A stretch of DNA of 64,000 nucleotides from Nannocystis punicea. Its GTDB lineage: Bacteria; Myxococcota_A; Polyangia; Nannocystales; Nannocystaceae. A program made the translations under genes and the position numbers. Positions 41,791-50,457 of the stretch are shown piece by piece (position 1 is the first letter of the stretch; every line of letters starts with the position of its first letter). A model generated the notes under the pieces. That model searched no databases. It was given only the letters and a program-made list of their open reading frames with translations, and was not told the DNA's origin. The stretch lies in the NCBI RefSeq assembly GCF_026965555.1, contig NZ_CP114040.1:7786001-7850000 (forward strand), given 5' to 3'.

Positions 41791-44700
41791 ACGGCCGGTC
41801 GCCGAAATGATGGCTCCACTCGGCGGGCGTCAGGTCGCGACCGGCGCGCGCGCAGGCCTCGGCGAGGCGGCCGTCGGGGGTGGCCGGGAACACGCGGGCC
41901 AGACCGTCGGCGCCGGCGGTGACGACCAGGCGGCCGTCGGGCGAGAAGCTGCCGGTCCACAGCGTGTGGTCGGGCTCGCCGGGGCCCGCGGCGGGCGTGT
42001 GCGGCAGTCGCAGCGACGTGAAACCCGCGCCGCTGCGCGACCACAGGCGGGCGGTGCCGTCGGCCGAGGCGGTGAGGATCGCCGCCCCGTCGGGGCTGTA
42101 CGCCGCGACCCACACCGCGTCGGTGTGCCCGCGCAGCGACACCGGCTCCCCGCCGTCGAGCAGCCACTCGCAGGCGGTCCCGTCCGTCGAGGCCGTCAGC
42201 GCCGCCAGGCCGTCGGGGCGCAGCTGGATCTGGGCGATCGATCCCGCGTGCCCGCGCAGCTCGATCGGCGCCGCCTCGGGCCGGGCCAGCGACCACACCC
42301 GCGCCACCGCGTCGTCGCCGGCGCTGGCCAGGTAGCCGCCTTCGGCGCTGACTGCCAGCGCGCGGACCGGGCCGGCGTGGCCTTGCAAGCTGGCCTTTCG
42401 GACAGATGATCCGGGCAACGGCGTCACCCGCACCGGGCCGTCGTCGCCGGCGCTGGCGATGGCTGTCCCATCGGCCAGGAACTGAAGGACACGCACCGCG
42501 CCAGCGTGGGCCGCCACCTCCTCGAGGCTCGGCGGGCCGACCGGGGGGAAGCGGACCAGGTGGACCCGGCCGTCCTCGCCGGCGATCGCGGCCACCTCGC
42601 CGGCGGGGCTCCAGCGGGCGTCGAGGAACGCCGCGCCGCGGGACGCGGTGAGGCTGGCCGTCGGGACAGGTTCCTCGCCGCTCAGCGACCACAGGCGCAG
42701 TCGGCCGTCGCTGCCGACCGACAGCAGGCGGGCGCCGTCGGGGCTCGGCGCGAGCGTCACCGAGCCGCCCTCGCGGTGGCCCCCGAGGCGCGTGGAGGGC
42801 CGGCCGTCGCGCGGCCACAGGCGCGCGGAGCCGTCGAGGCCGGCGGTCACGACGGTGCGCGCGTCGGCGAGGAACGCCGCCTGCTCGACCCCGGCCGCGT
42901 GCCCGCGGAGCAGCCACGGGTCGTCGGCGATCCGCCAGCGGCGCGCGCTGCCGTCGACCGAGGCCGACAGCACGCGGGCGCCATCGTGCGAGAAGCGGGC
43001 CGCCACCACGCTGCCGGCGTGGCCGCGCAGGCGCAGCGGCGGGCCGCGGACGTCGAGCTGCCACAGCCACACCTCGCCGCCCGCGGGTGTCCCGAGGAGC
43101 AGGTTGCGGTCGGGCCCGATCTGCACCCCGAGCAGCGCCTCCTCGTGGCCCTGCAGCTCGATCCGCTCGCTGCTGCCGTCGCGCTCCCACACCCGCGCGC
43201 TGCCGTCGCGCGAGACCGTCACGACCTGCTGCCCGCCGGCCAGGAACGCCGCGCCGTAGACCTCGTCGGTGTGCCCGCTCAGCCGCTGCGGCGGGCCGCC
43301 GTCGACCGGCACGATCGCCGCGGTGTGGTCGGCCCGGGCGACCACGAGCTCCTGCCCGTCGGCCCGCCACTCGGCCGCCAGCAGCCCCGTGGCGCCCCTG
43401 GCCGCCGGCGGCGGCAGCTTGAGCGCGCGCGCCGGGTCGCCGGCCTCGGGCCACAGGCGCAGCGCGCCGTCGGACCCGAGCGTCAGCAGCAGCGCGCCGT
43501 CGGGGCTCCACAGCGCGCGCCGCAGGCCCTCGCTCGCCTCGCCGATCGCCCGCGGCGGCTCGCCGGGACGCAGCACGTGCGCGTGCGGCCCGTCGCGCAC
43601 CACCAGGGCCCCGCGGGCGCTCCACGCCAGGTCGCGCGGGTCGGTGGTCGAGATGTCCCAACAGACAGGCGGCTCCAGTCCCCCCGCGGGCGCCAGCGCG
43701 TGCGCGCACGGGCGGTCGCCGGCGCGGGCGACCGCCAGCAGCTCCCCCTCCGCGGCGAACGCCAGGGCCCGCGCGCTACCTGTCCCGAAGACCACGTCGA
43801 TCGGGGCCCGCGGCGCCACCGTCGACCACAGCGCGACCGCTCCGTCGCGCTCGCCGGTGGCCAACCAGCGGCCGTCGCGACTCTCGGCCAGGGCGTCGAC
43901 CACCGCCGCGCCCGGCCTGGCGAACAGGTCGCTGCGCGGCCCCTCGAGCGCGTCGAGCAGCGCCTGCTCGACCTCGACCGGCGGCGCCTCCCCGCGCTCG
44001 CGGGCCGTCGACACCGCCGCGACCGCCAGCAACAACCGCAGCGCCGGATCGTCGCCCGCGTGCTGCCCGGCGGCCGCGGCCAGCCGGCGCGCCTCGCCGG
44101 CCGCCTGCGTCCGCTCGAGGTCCGCCGCGGTCGCGGCCGCCCGCGCCCGCTCCTCCTCGACGTCGCGGGCGTGGCGCGCCTCCAGCTGACCCCAGGCCCA
44201 CAGCCCGCCGCCGGCCAGCGCGCCCAGCAGCACCAGCGCAAGGGCCAGCTGGCGGCGCAGCCGGGTCGGGTCGCGGCCCAGCGCCGACAGCAGCGCCTCC
44301 ATGCTCGGCCAGCGCGCCGCGGGGTCGGCCTGCAGCCCGCGCTCCACCGCCCGCTGCAGCCAGGCCGGCACGTCGTGCGGGCCGCGGGCGATCGCCCCGG
44401 CGACGATCGCCGCGTGCACCTCCTCGCGGCGCTCGCCGGCGAACGGCCGCGCCCCGTGCAGCGCCTCGTGCAGCGCCACGCAGAAGCCGAACACGTCGCT
44501 GCGCGCGTCGGCCTCGCCGCCCTCGTGCTGCTCCGGGGCCATGTACGCCGGCGTGCCGACCACCGCCCCGGCGGCCGTCAGCGAGGCCGGCTCGCCGAGA
44601 AGACCTGTCCGCAGGGGCATGCCCATTCGGACCTGCTCTTTCGGACCTTCCCCTTCGGACCTGTTCTCCTGGACATCCATCGGCCGGGCCCGCGCCAGCC

Positions 44701-45259
44701 CGAAGTCGACCACGCGCGGGCGGCCGTCGTCGCCGACCAGCACGTTCTCCGGCTTGAAGTCGCGGTGGACCAGGCCGACGGCGTGGGCCGCCGCCAGGCC
44801 GCGCCCGGCCTGCACGTACATCGCCAGCGTCTCGCGCCAGCTCCGCGGCGCCCGCTGCTGCCAGGCGCGCAGGGTCTCGCCCTGGACGAACTCCATGGCG
44901 ATGTAGACCTGCCCGCGGGCCTCGCCGACCTCGTAGACCTGGACCACGTTGGGGTGCGACAGCCTGGCCAGCGCCTGCGCCTCGCGCTTGCTGCGGGCCG
45001 CCGCCTCCGGGTCGTGGTGGCCGGGGTGGACCAGCTTGAGGGCGATCCGGCGGTCGAGCTGCTCGTCGTAGGCGGCGAACACCACGCCCATGCCGCCGGC
45101 GCCGACGCGGCGCAGCACCGCGAACCGACCGACCCGCTCCGACTCGCTGGGCGGCCCGAACAACCTGGCCTTCAGGTCAGCCCGTGCCAGCGCGTGCGCC
45201 AGCCGCTCCGGGTCGATCCGGAGCGGCGTGTTGCGGACGCTCCGCGGGTCGTCGGACAT
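41771..45259 (-). CDS. Hanks-type Ser/Thr kinase with WD40 propeller
   Basis: 1162 residues from ATG 45259. Kinase domain about 45-330: G-A-G-G-M-G (53-58), catalytic Lys75, H-R-D-F-K-P-E-N (165-172), D-F-G (185-187) and A-P-E (241-243), all intact. Between DFG and APE is an insert of about 25 residues encoded by the 14-bp array at 44603-44678, so the activation loop is lengthened. A transmembrane helix (A-L-A-L-V-L-L-G-A-L-A-G-G-G-L) follows, then a long helical linker. At least 12 WD40-like repeats (G-H-x-x-x-V, D-G-S-A-R-x-W) make up 440-1150, probably one or two extracytoplasmic propellers for sensing. The protein ends in Y-G-K-T-C-S within another 14-bp array. Predicted role: membrane receptor kinase; ligand unknown. 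Confidence 0.9.
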   Translation of the reverse strand: MSDDPRSVRNTPLRIDPERLAHALARADLKARLFGPPSESERVGRFAVLRRVGAGGMGVVFAAYDEQLDRRIALKLVHPGHHDPEAAARSKREAQALARLSHPNVVQVYEVGEARGQVYIAMEFVQGETLRAWQQRAPRSWRETLAMYVQAGRGLAAAHAVGLVHRDFKPENVLVGDDGRPRVVDFGLARARPMDVQENRSEGEGPKEQVRMGMPLRTGLLGEPASLTAAGAVVGTPAYMAPEQHEGGEADARSDVFGFCVALHEALHGARPFAGERREEVHAAIVAGAIARGPHDVPAWLQRAVERGLQADPAARWPSMEALLSALGRDPTRLRRQLALALVLLGALAGGGLWAWGQLEARHARDVEEERARAAATAADLERTQAAGEARRLAAAAGQHAGDDPALRLLLAVAAVSTARERGEAPPVEVEQALLDALEGPRSDLFARPGAAVVDALAESRDGRWLATGERDGAVALWSTVAPRAPIDVVFGTGSARALAFAAEGELLAVARAGDRPCAHALAPAGGLEPPVCWDISTTDPRDLAWSARGALVVRDGPHAHVLRPGEPPRAIGEASEGLRRALWSPDGALLLTLGSDGALRLWPEAGDPARALKLPPPAARGATGLLAAEWRADGQELVVARADHTAAIVPVDGGPPQRLSGHTDEVYGAAFLAGGQQVVTVSRDGSARVWERDGSSERIELQGHEEALLGVQIGPDRNLLLGTPAGGEVWLWQLDVRGPPLRLRGHAGSVVAARFSHDGARVLSASVDGSARRWRIADDPWLLRGHAAGVEQAAFLADARTVVTAGLDGSARLWPRDGRPSTRLGGHREGGSVTLAPSPDGARLLSVGSDGRLRLWSLSGEEPVPTASLTASRGAAFLDARWSPAGEVAAIAGEDGRVHLVRFPPVGPPSLEEVAAHAGAVRVLQFLADGTAIASAGDDGPVRVTPLPGSSVRKASLQGHAGPVRALAVSAEGGYLASAGDDAVARVWSLARPEAAPIELRGHAGSIAQIQLRPDGLAALTASTDGTACEWLLDGGEPVSLRGHTDAVWVAAYSPDGAAILTASADGTARLWSRSGAGFTSLRLPHTPAAGPGEPDHTLWTGSFSPDGRLVVTAGADGLARVFPATPDGRLAEACARAGRDLTPAEWSHHFGDRPYGKTCS
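44603..44678. repeat. Five-unit 14-bp array in a kinase activation loop
   Basis: Units start at 44603, 44617, 44631, 44645 and 44659 (for example ACCTGCTCTTTCGG and ACCTTCCCCTTCGG), followed by ACATCC. The 14-bp register is exact across 76 bp. On the minus strand the array is translated as a polar, charged stretch between the DFG and APE motifs of the WD40 kinase. Confidence 0.85.
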
Positions 45260-45269
45260 CCTCCGCGAG

Positions 45270-45604
45270 TCTAACCCGCAGCCGCGCCGCCCGGGACGCG
45301 CGTCCCCGCGCGCTCGCGCGGACCCTCGCGCCCACCCCCCGGAGCGCCTCGCGGGCGGCGGACGAGCCGCGTCGGCGAGGCGAGGCGAACCCGGCCGTCC
45401 TGGTCCAAGAACCAGGTGGCGGGAAGCTGTCGACACCGACATGTCCGCCGGGACCGGTCCGTCCGCGCCGCGAAGCCGATCCCGCGCTCGCGCGCCGGGC
45501 GGCGACCTCGCGGGCCGTGCCGCCCGGTGCAGTGCGAGGCCGGGCTCGCGGGCGTGCGCGGCGGCGAACGCGGGCCCTCGCTCCCCGACGCACCACTCGG
45601 GCAT
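45270..45604 (-). pseudogene. Frameshifted TlpA/thioredoxin-like remnant
   Basis: Reading the minus strand, one frame gives F-A-A-A-H-A-R-E-P-G-L-A-L-H-R. A second frame gives A-R-E-R-G-I-G-F-A and then L-P-A-T-W-F-L-D-Q-D-G-R-V-R-L-A-S (45371-45426). Together these match the second half of a TlpA-like thioredoxin. The last piece is similar to F-P-T-T-W-F-L-D-R-Q-G-R-I-A-Y-V in the intact thioredoxin lipoprotein just upstream on the same strand. At least one frameshift separates the pieces, and a degenerate 14-bp unit lies between them near 45438. No active-site CxxC is left. It looks like decay after a partial duplication, but an independent homologue is possible. Confidence 0.55.
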
Positions 45605-45704
45605 GTCCTTTGGGTCATATCGACGACGCCGGCCTCGTGCAGGCAGCCGGCTCGAACAGCGGCGCCGCGACCAGGCAGCTCACGCGAGCCGGCACGCCTC
45701 ACGA

Positions 45705-45732
45705 ACATGTCCATCAAGACATGTTCATACGA
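45705..45732. repeat. 14-bp-family dyad with second unit
   Basis: ACATGTCCATCAAG (45705) then ACATGTTCATACGA (45719). It lies between the TlpA-like remnant and the thioredoxin lipoprotein gene. Confidence 0.7.
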
Positions 45733-45785
45733 CCAGACTCATGCGATCGCCTCTCGCCCGAGCGAAGGCCGACTGCGCTCGCCGC

Positions 45786-47951
45786 TCACCCCGCGCGCCC
45801 GCGCTCCGCCGCGCGCACCCCTTCGACGCGCCAGGCGAACTCGAGCGGCAGGTCGGGCCCGGCCCCGTCCGACACGTACGCGATCCGGCCCTGCCGGTCG
45901 AGGAACCACGTGGTCGGGAAGGACCACACCATGGCGCGCTCGCAGTAGCCGTCGCTCATCGCCACCGGGAAGCGCTGCGGGTGCTCGCCCAGCCACGCCT
46001 GGACCTCGTCGGGGCTGCCGATCGCGTGCACGCTCAGGACCTCGACGTCGCGCTGCTTCGCGTGGGCGTCGACGAACTCCTGCCAGCGCGGCAGCTCCTC
46101 GACGCACGGCTCGCAGGTGGTGAACCAGAAGTGCAGCACCACCAGCTTGCCGCGCGTCGACTCGCTGCTGACGACCCCGCCGTCGAGGCGGGTGAAGCGG
46201 AACTCCGGCGCCGGCTTCGGCTCGGCGGCGATCGCCGCGAACACCGCCTGCCGCCGCTGCTCCCGCGTGCGCGCCAGCATCTTCGCCACGTGCGCGTCGA
46301 GGCCGGCCAGGCCGCCGTGCGCGCGCTGCCACGCGGCCGCCAGCCCGCGCCGGCACGGGTCGTCGCCGGGGTCGCCGTCGTAGGCGTCGCTGCAGGCGAC
46401 GAGGATCCGGTCGGCCTCGTCGGCGTCGCCGCGCAGCCGCGTCAGCTCGGCCTGCGCGAGCGCATGATCGTCGCCCTGGCTGCCTCGCTTGTTCGCCTCG
46501 GCCAGCGCCGCCTCGGCGTCTCTCACGCGTCGCTCGGCCAGGCGCACCCGCGCCAGCAGGTCGTACAGCCCGCCCTCGAGCCAGCCGTCCATGCCCTGGA
46601 AGGCGTGCCCCCTCGCCTGCGCCGCGGCGACCTCGTTCGCCACCGCCTGCAGCCCCTGGCGCACCAGCGCCTCGGCGCGCTCCAGCTCGGCGCCGCGATC
46701 GATCAGGGCGCGCGCGGCCGCGGCGAGGAACTCTCGCAGATCCTTGTGCACCAGCGGTCGCGCGGCGTCGATCGCCGCCACGACCTCGGCCGCCGACTTC
46801 GCCGGGTCGGCCAGCGTCGCCTCGAACCGCCGCAGCGCCGCCTCCTCGCGCAGCAGCGGATCGTGCAACCGCGGCCGGGCCAGGAACGCCTCGTCCGCGG
46901 TCCGCTGCGCCTCCAGCTGCGCCGCCGTCGGCTTCGCGCTCGCGTACGGGTTGGCGCCGGTGAGCGCGCGGTTGCGGCGAGCGAGCAACGCCTCGGCCGC
47001 GGGCGAGTCGGCGAACTCGCCGGCGATCCGGGCCTCGAGCTGCCCGGCCAGGCCCTCCTCGCCGACGAACCGGTACGTCTCCGCCGCCGCGAGCAGCACC
47101 GCCGGGCGCTCGCCGGTGCGCGCGAGCGTCGACGAGATGTCCTCGAGGACATCTCGCTTCCTGTCCGCCGGCTCGCGCGGCTGCAGCTGCAGCAGCCACC
47201 AGCGCTGCCGGCGGAGCTGCAGCGAGTCGGGCGCGCGCGCGAGGCCGCGGTCGACCCACGCCAGCGCCTCGCTCACCCGATTGGCCCGCAGGAGCTCGGC
47301 CCCGAGCAGCGCCGCGGTCGTCACGAACTCCGGGTCCGTCTCTGCCACCTCGTGGGCGTCCGCGAGCGCCAGCGGCAGCTGCGTCGCGTCGCCGGTCCGC
47401 AGCCGCGCCACCGCCCGGGCCCACCGCGGCGCCGTCGGATGCGCGGCCGCCAGCGCCATCAACTCGTCGCCGTGGCCCCACTTCGCCAGGGCAGCCGCCC
47501 GCAGCCGCACCGCGTCGGGGTGCCCGGCCAGCGCCTCGATCAACGTCGCGGTGCCCGCCAGGTAGAGCGGGCGCGCCGGCTCCGACTCCTCGTGCCACAC
47601 CGCCATGCGGGCCCACAGCGCCCACGCGTCGCCTGGCCTTTCGGACACCCAGCGATCGGCCAGCGCCGCCGCCTCGAGGTTGCGACCGGTCCGGGCCACG
47701 CACGCGAGCCACCACGCCCGCGCCCGCCCGCTGCCCGGGTGCTGCTCGACCAGCGCCGCGCCCTCGGCCGCGCAGCCCTCCCCGTCGTCCTCGGTCAGCC
47801 GCGCCCGCAACCTGTCGGCGGCGACCTCGGCGGCGTCGACCGCCGGCGCCTCGCGCGAGACGACCCCCTTCGGCGCCCGCGGCGAGCAGCCGCCGAGGCC
47901 CAGGCCGAGCATCAGGCACATGACCTTCAGGACAGATGAACTCCGCAGCAT
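45786..47951 (-). CDS. TPR-rich lipoprotein with C-terminal thioredoxin domain
   Basis: 721 residues from ATG 47951 (the frame stays open upstream into the sigma gene). The lipobox is L-G-L-G-G-C. The body is helical with TPR-like repeats (W-A-L-W-A-R-M-A-V-W-H, A-E-A-L-V-R-Q-G-L-Q-A-V). The last 170 residues are a TlpA/AhpC-type thioredoxin: L-V-V-L-H-F-W-F-T-T-C-E-P-C-V-E-E-L-P with the CxxC, then F-P-T-T-W-F-L-D-R-Q-G-R-I. It should act in the periplasm as a disulphide oxidoreductase tethered to a scaffold. A perfect 14-bp-family dyad (47133-47156) is read in frame. The gene follows the ECF sigma gene by 10 bp, so they are probably co-transcribed. Confidence 0.8.
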   Translation of the reverse strand: MLRSSSVLKVMCLMLGLGLGGCSPRAPKGVVSREAPAVDAAEVAADRLRARLTEDDGEGCAAEGAALVEQHPGSGRARAWWLACVARTGRNLEAAALADRWVSERPGDAWALWARMAVWHEESEPARPLYLAGTATLIEALAGHPDAVRLRAAALAKWGHGDELMALAAAHPTAPRWARAVARLRTGDATQLPLALADAHEVAETDPEFVTTAALLGAELLRANRVSEALAWVDRGLARAPDSLQLRRQRWWLLQLQPREPADRKRDVLEDISSTLARTGERPAVLLAAAETYRFVGEEGLAGQLEARIAGEFADSPAAEALLARRNRALTGANPYASAKPTAAQLEAQRTADEAFLARPRLHDPLLREEAALRRFEATLADPAKSAAEVVAAIDAARPLVHKDLREFLAAAARALIDRGAELERAEALVRQGLQAVANEVAAAQARGHAFQGMDGWLEGGLYDLLARVRLAERRVRDAEAALAEANKRGSQGDDHALAQAELTRLRGDADEADRILVACSDAYDGDPGDDPCRRGLAAAWQRAHGGLAGLDAHVAKMLARTREQRRQAVFAAIAAEPKPAPEFRFTRLDGGVVSSESTRGKLVVLHFWFTTCEPCVEELPRWQEFVDAHAKQRDVEVLSVHAIGSPDEVQAWLGEHPQRFPVAMSDGYCERAMVWSFPTTWFLDRQGRIAYVSDGAGPDLPLEFAWRVEGVRAAERGRAG
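47133..47156. repeat. Best 14-bp-family hairpin, 10-bp arms
   Basis: CGAGATGTCC-TCGA-GGACATCTCG: a perfect 10-bp stem in the thioredoxin lipoprotein gene. The outer pairs are GA/TC where other copies have CA/TG, again compensatory. Confidence 0.85.
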
Positions 47952-47961
47952 CGCCTCTCTC

Positions 47962-48603
47962 TCACTCCCAGCCCTGTCGCCGCCGCAGCTCGCGGGCCCA
48001 CGCCTCGAGCTGCTCCGGCGAGACATCGACCGCCGCGGCCGCGGGCGCGGCCGCCAGCAGCGCCGCGACCCGCTCGCGCAGGCGCTGGCGCCCGCGGGCG
48101 ATCCGGCCGCGCACCGTCCCCTCCGGCAGCCCGAGCAGCGCCGCCGCCTCGCTGCCCGACAGGCCCTCGAAGTACATCAGCTCGAGCACGATCTGGTCCT
48201 CGACCGCGATCTCGCGCAGCGCCTGGACCAGGCACCGCGCCTCCCGCTTGTGCGCCACGATCGAGCTCGGCGACGCCCCCTCGCAGTCCTGCACGCACAC
48301 CGCGGCGAAGTCGACCGCCTCGCTCCTGCGCTTGTAACGGCCGCGGATGTACTTGCGCAGCACGTTGCCGGCGATCGCGTACAGGAACTGGCGCGCCCCC
48401 GCCTCCCCGCGCCAGCGGTCCTTGCCCGCGGTGCAGCCGAGGAAGGTCTGGCCGACCAGCTCGGCGACGTCGTCCTCGCCGCACACCTTGTTGCGGAAGA
48501 AGCGGGTGATCGCGTCGAAGTGGCGGTCGACGAACGCCTCGCCGGCCGCGACGTCGCCGGCCTGCCACGCGCCCAGGAGCTCCCCGTCGCCGCGCTCGAC
48601 CAC
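47962..48603 (-). CDS. ECF-family RNA polymerase sigma factor
   Basis: 213 residues. Region 2 is visible as F-V-D-R-H-F-D-A-I-T-R-F-F-R-N-K-V and V-A-E-L-V-G-Q-T-F-L-G. Region 4 is M-Y-F-E-G-L-S-G-S-E-A-A-A-L-L-G-L-P-E-G-T-V-R-G-R, the helix-turn-helix that reads the -35 element. The C-terminal tail of about 30 residues may be regulatory. No anti-sigma gene is adjacent; the gene is followed 10 bp later by a TPR-thioredoxin lipoprotein, which could transmit an envelope redox signal. The target promoter is not known. Confidence 0.9.
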   Translation of the reverse strand: MVERGDGELLGAWQAGDVAAGEAFVDRHFDAITRFFRNKVCGEDDVAELVGQTFLGCTAGKDRWRGEAGARQFLYAIAGNVLRKYIRGRYKRRSEAVDFAAVCVQDCEGASPSSIVAHKREARCLVQALREIAVEDQIVLELMYFEGLSGSEAAALLGLPEGTVRGRIARGRQRLRERVAALLAAAPAAAAVDVSPEQLEAWARELRRRQGWE

Positions 48604-48704
48604 GGCGGCACTCTACCTCACTGCCCGGCCGCGGTCGACCGCGCCGCCGCACCTCGGCCACGACATGCACGTTCCGCCATGTCTTTTAAAACAGATCGTC
48701 GTTC

Positions 48705-50189
48705 TCACTCGCGGGCGACCCGCGGGAACGCGGCCGGGCTGCGGTAGCCGTCGCGGTCGTAGGCGCGCACTGCGAACAGCCAGTCGTCCTTGCTGAACGG
48801 CAGGGTCGCCTCGGTGACCGGGCCCACGTCCACGGCGTGCTCCCACGCCGGCGCCGAGGTGGCCCGGCGCAGCACCTCGTAGCCGGCCACGTCGGGCTCG
48901 GGGCTGGCGGTCCAGCGCAGCGTCGTGTCACCGGTCAGCTCGGCCGCCATCAGCTTCGGGTCGCCGGGCGGCGACGGGGCGTTGGCGAGGTGGGCCAGCG
49001 CCGCGGCGTTGAGGCGGGCCACGTCGGCCAGGTACGCCGCGTCGACGTGAGCCGGCAGATCGCCGTAGGCCCGCCCCGCCTCCTCGCGCACGTCCTGGTG
49101 CTGGCGGTCGTAGTCCTCGGCCACCTCGGTGAAGCGCACGGCCGCGAAGCCCTGCTCGTTGAAGGCCGTGTGGTCGCCGCCGCGGAGGAATCGATCTGGC
49201 CGAAAGACCAGGCGAGGTCGCACCGGCAGCTCGTGCAGCGCGGCCACGTCGGCGATCAGGCGCGCCAGCTGCCGCGACGGCGCGTCGGCGAACCCTCCGG
49301 TCTGGCGCGCCAGCTGCCACGCGGCCGGGTCGGCGGTCGCCGGCACGCCCTCGGAGAACAGCCGGATCTCCGCGCGATGACTGCCGCCGCGCGGGTCGCT
49401 CGGATCGCCGACGATGTCGTTGGAGAGCGCCCCGGCGATCTCGAGGCCCGCCGCCCGCGCCGCCTCGGCGTGACGCCGCGCCCCGATCAGCCCCTGCTCC
49501 TCGCCGGCCGTGGCCAGGAACACCAGCGTCGCGTCGAAGCTGCGCGGCGCCATCACCCGCGCCAGCTCGAGCACCAGCGCAGTGCCCGAGCCGTCGTCGT
49601 TGGCCCCGGGCGCGTCGGACGTCGCGTCCATCGCGTCGCTCGCCCGCGAGTCGTAGTGACCGAGCACGTAGTAGCGCCGCCGTCGCGCCTCCGGCATCGA
49701 CCCGGGCAGCACCGCGACCACGTTGACCACCTCGACCTCACGATCGATGCGCTTGCCGTCGGGCGCGACGCGGTGCGCGTCGAAGTCCGCGGTCATCGCC
49801 AGCTCGCCGGTGCGGCCGCTCGTCTGCGCCGCGCGCTGCAGCTCGGCCAGCAGCCACCGCCGCGCCGCCCCGATCCCGCGCGTCTCCGACGTGGTGTCGG
49901 ACAGCGTGTGGCGCGTGCCGAACCCGGCCAGGCGATCGACGTCGGCCCGCAGGCGCGCCGCGTCGATGTCCGCCAGCATCGCAGTGACCGCGGCCGGCGC
50001 GGGACCGGCGAGCGACACCGAATCGCCCGCCGGCGCCGGAGCGGAGCGCACCGCGCCGGCGACCGTCGCCGGCTCTGCGGGCTGCGGCGTGGGGCTCACG
50101 GGAGCAGCGGCCGGCCCGCCGGGCCCGGCGGAGGGACCGCCGCACGCCAGCACCGCCGCCATGGACATGAACACGCGCTCGCGCAGCAC
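48705..50189 (-). CDS. M28-family zinc aminopeptidase lipoprotein
   Basis: 494 residues from GTG 50189 (ATG 50168 and 50162 also possible). The signal ends in A-A-V-L-A-C-G-G, a lipobox, and a Pro/Ala-rich linker follows. The peptidase domain has the M28 zinc ligands: V-L-G-H-Y-D-S, G-A-N-D-D-G-S-G, T-A-G-E-E-Q-G-L, S-N-D-I-V-G-D and a distal G-G-D-H-T-A-F. The last 90 residues read as a fibronectin type III-like module (P-E-P-D-V-A-G-Y-E-V-L-R-R). It should cleave N-terminal residues from peptides outside the cytoplasm. A 14-bp-family relic (CTGGCCGAAAGACCAG, 49196) lies within it. Confidence 0.88.
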   Translation of the reverse strand: MLRERVFMSMAAVLACGGPSAGPGGPAAAPVSPTPQPAEPATVAGAVRSAPAPAGDSVSLAGPAPAAVTAMLADIDAARLRADVDRLAGFGTRHTLSDTTSETRGIGAARRWLLAELQRAAQTSGRTGELAMTADFDAHRVAPDGKRIDREVEVVNVVAVLPGSMPEARRRRYYVLGHYDSRASDAMDATSDAPGANDDGSGTALVLELARVMAPRSFDATLVFLATAGEEQGLIGARRHAEAARAAGLEIAGALSNDIVGDPSDPRGGSHRAEIRLFSEGVPATADPAAWQLARQTGGFADAPSRQLARLIADVAALHELPVRPRLVFRPDRFLRGGDHTAFNEQGFAAVRFTEVAEDYDRQHQDVREEAGRAYGDLPAHVDAAYLADVARLNAAALAHLANAPSPPGDPKLMAAELTGDTTLRWTASPEPDVAGYEVLRRATSAPAWEHAVDVGPVTEATLPFSKDDWLFAVRAYDRDGYRSPAAFPRVARE

Positions 50190-50457
50190 CGCGCGATGGT
50201 AGCGGAGCCGGGCGCTCGCGTCGCCGTCGCGCGCTCGACGGCGGCGATCGGGCGGCGCGCGCCGGCGCGGGGGCGGTCTGCCACGACCTGTCCTTTAAGA
50301 CTGGTGATGCACGCCCGTCGCCGCGGCGCTTCGCCCGATCGCCTCGCCGCCGCCGACGCCGGCCGGCGGGAGCGGCGCTGCCGACCGCCGCCCGCCCGCG
50401 GGCCGGCGCCACGCTTGAAAAGGGTCGGATCGGTTCTATGCCCCCTCCGAAGGAAGG

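Noticed and set aside
45260..45604. N-terminal extension of the WD40 kinase up to 45604
   Set aside because: The ATG at 45259 begins just before the kinase fold; the upstream part is the thioredoxin-like remnant in a different phase and is Arg-rich.
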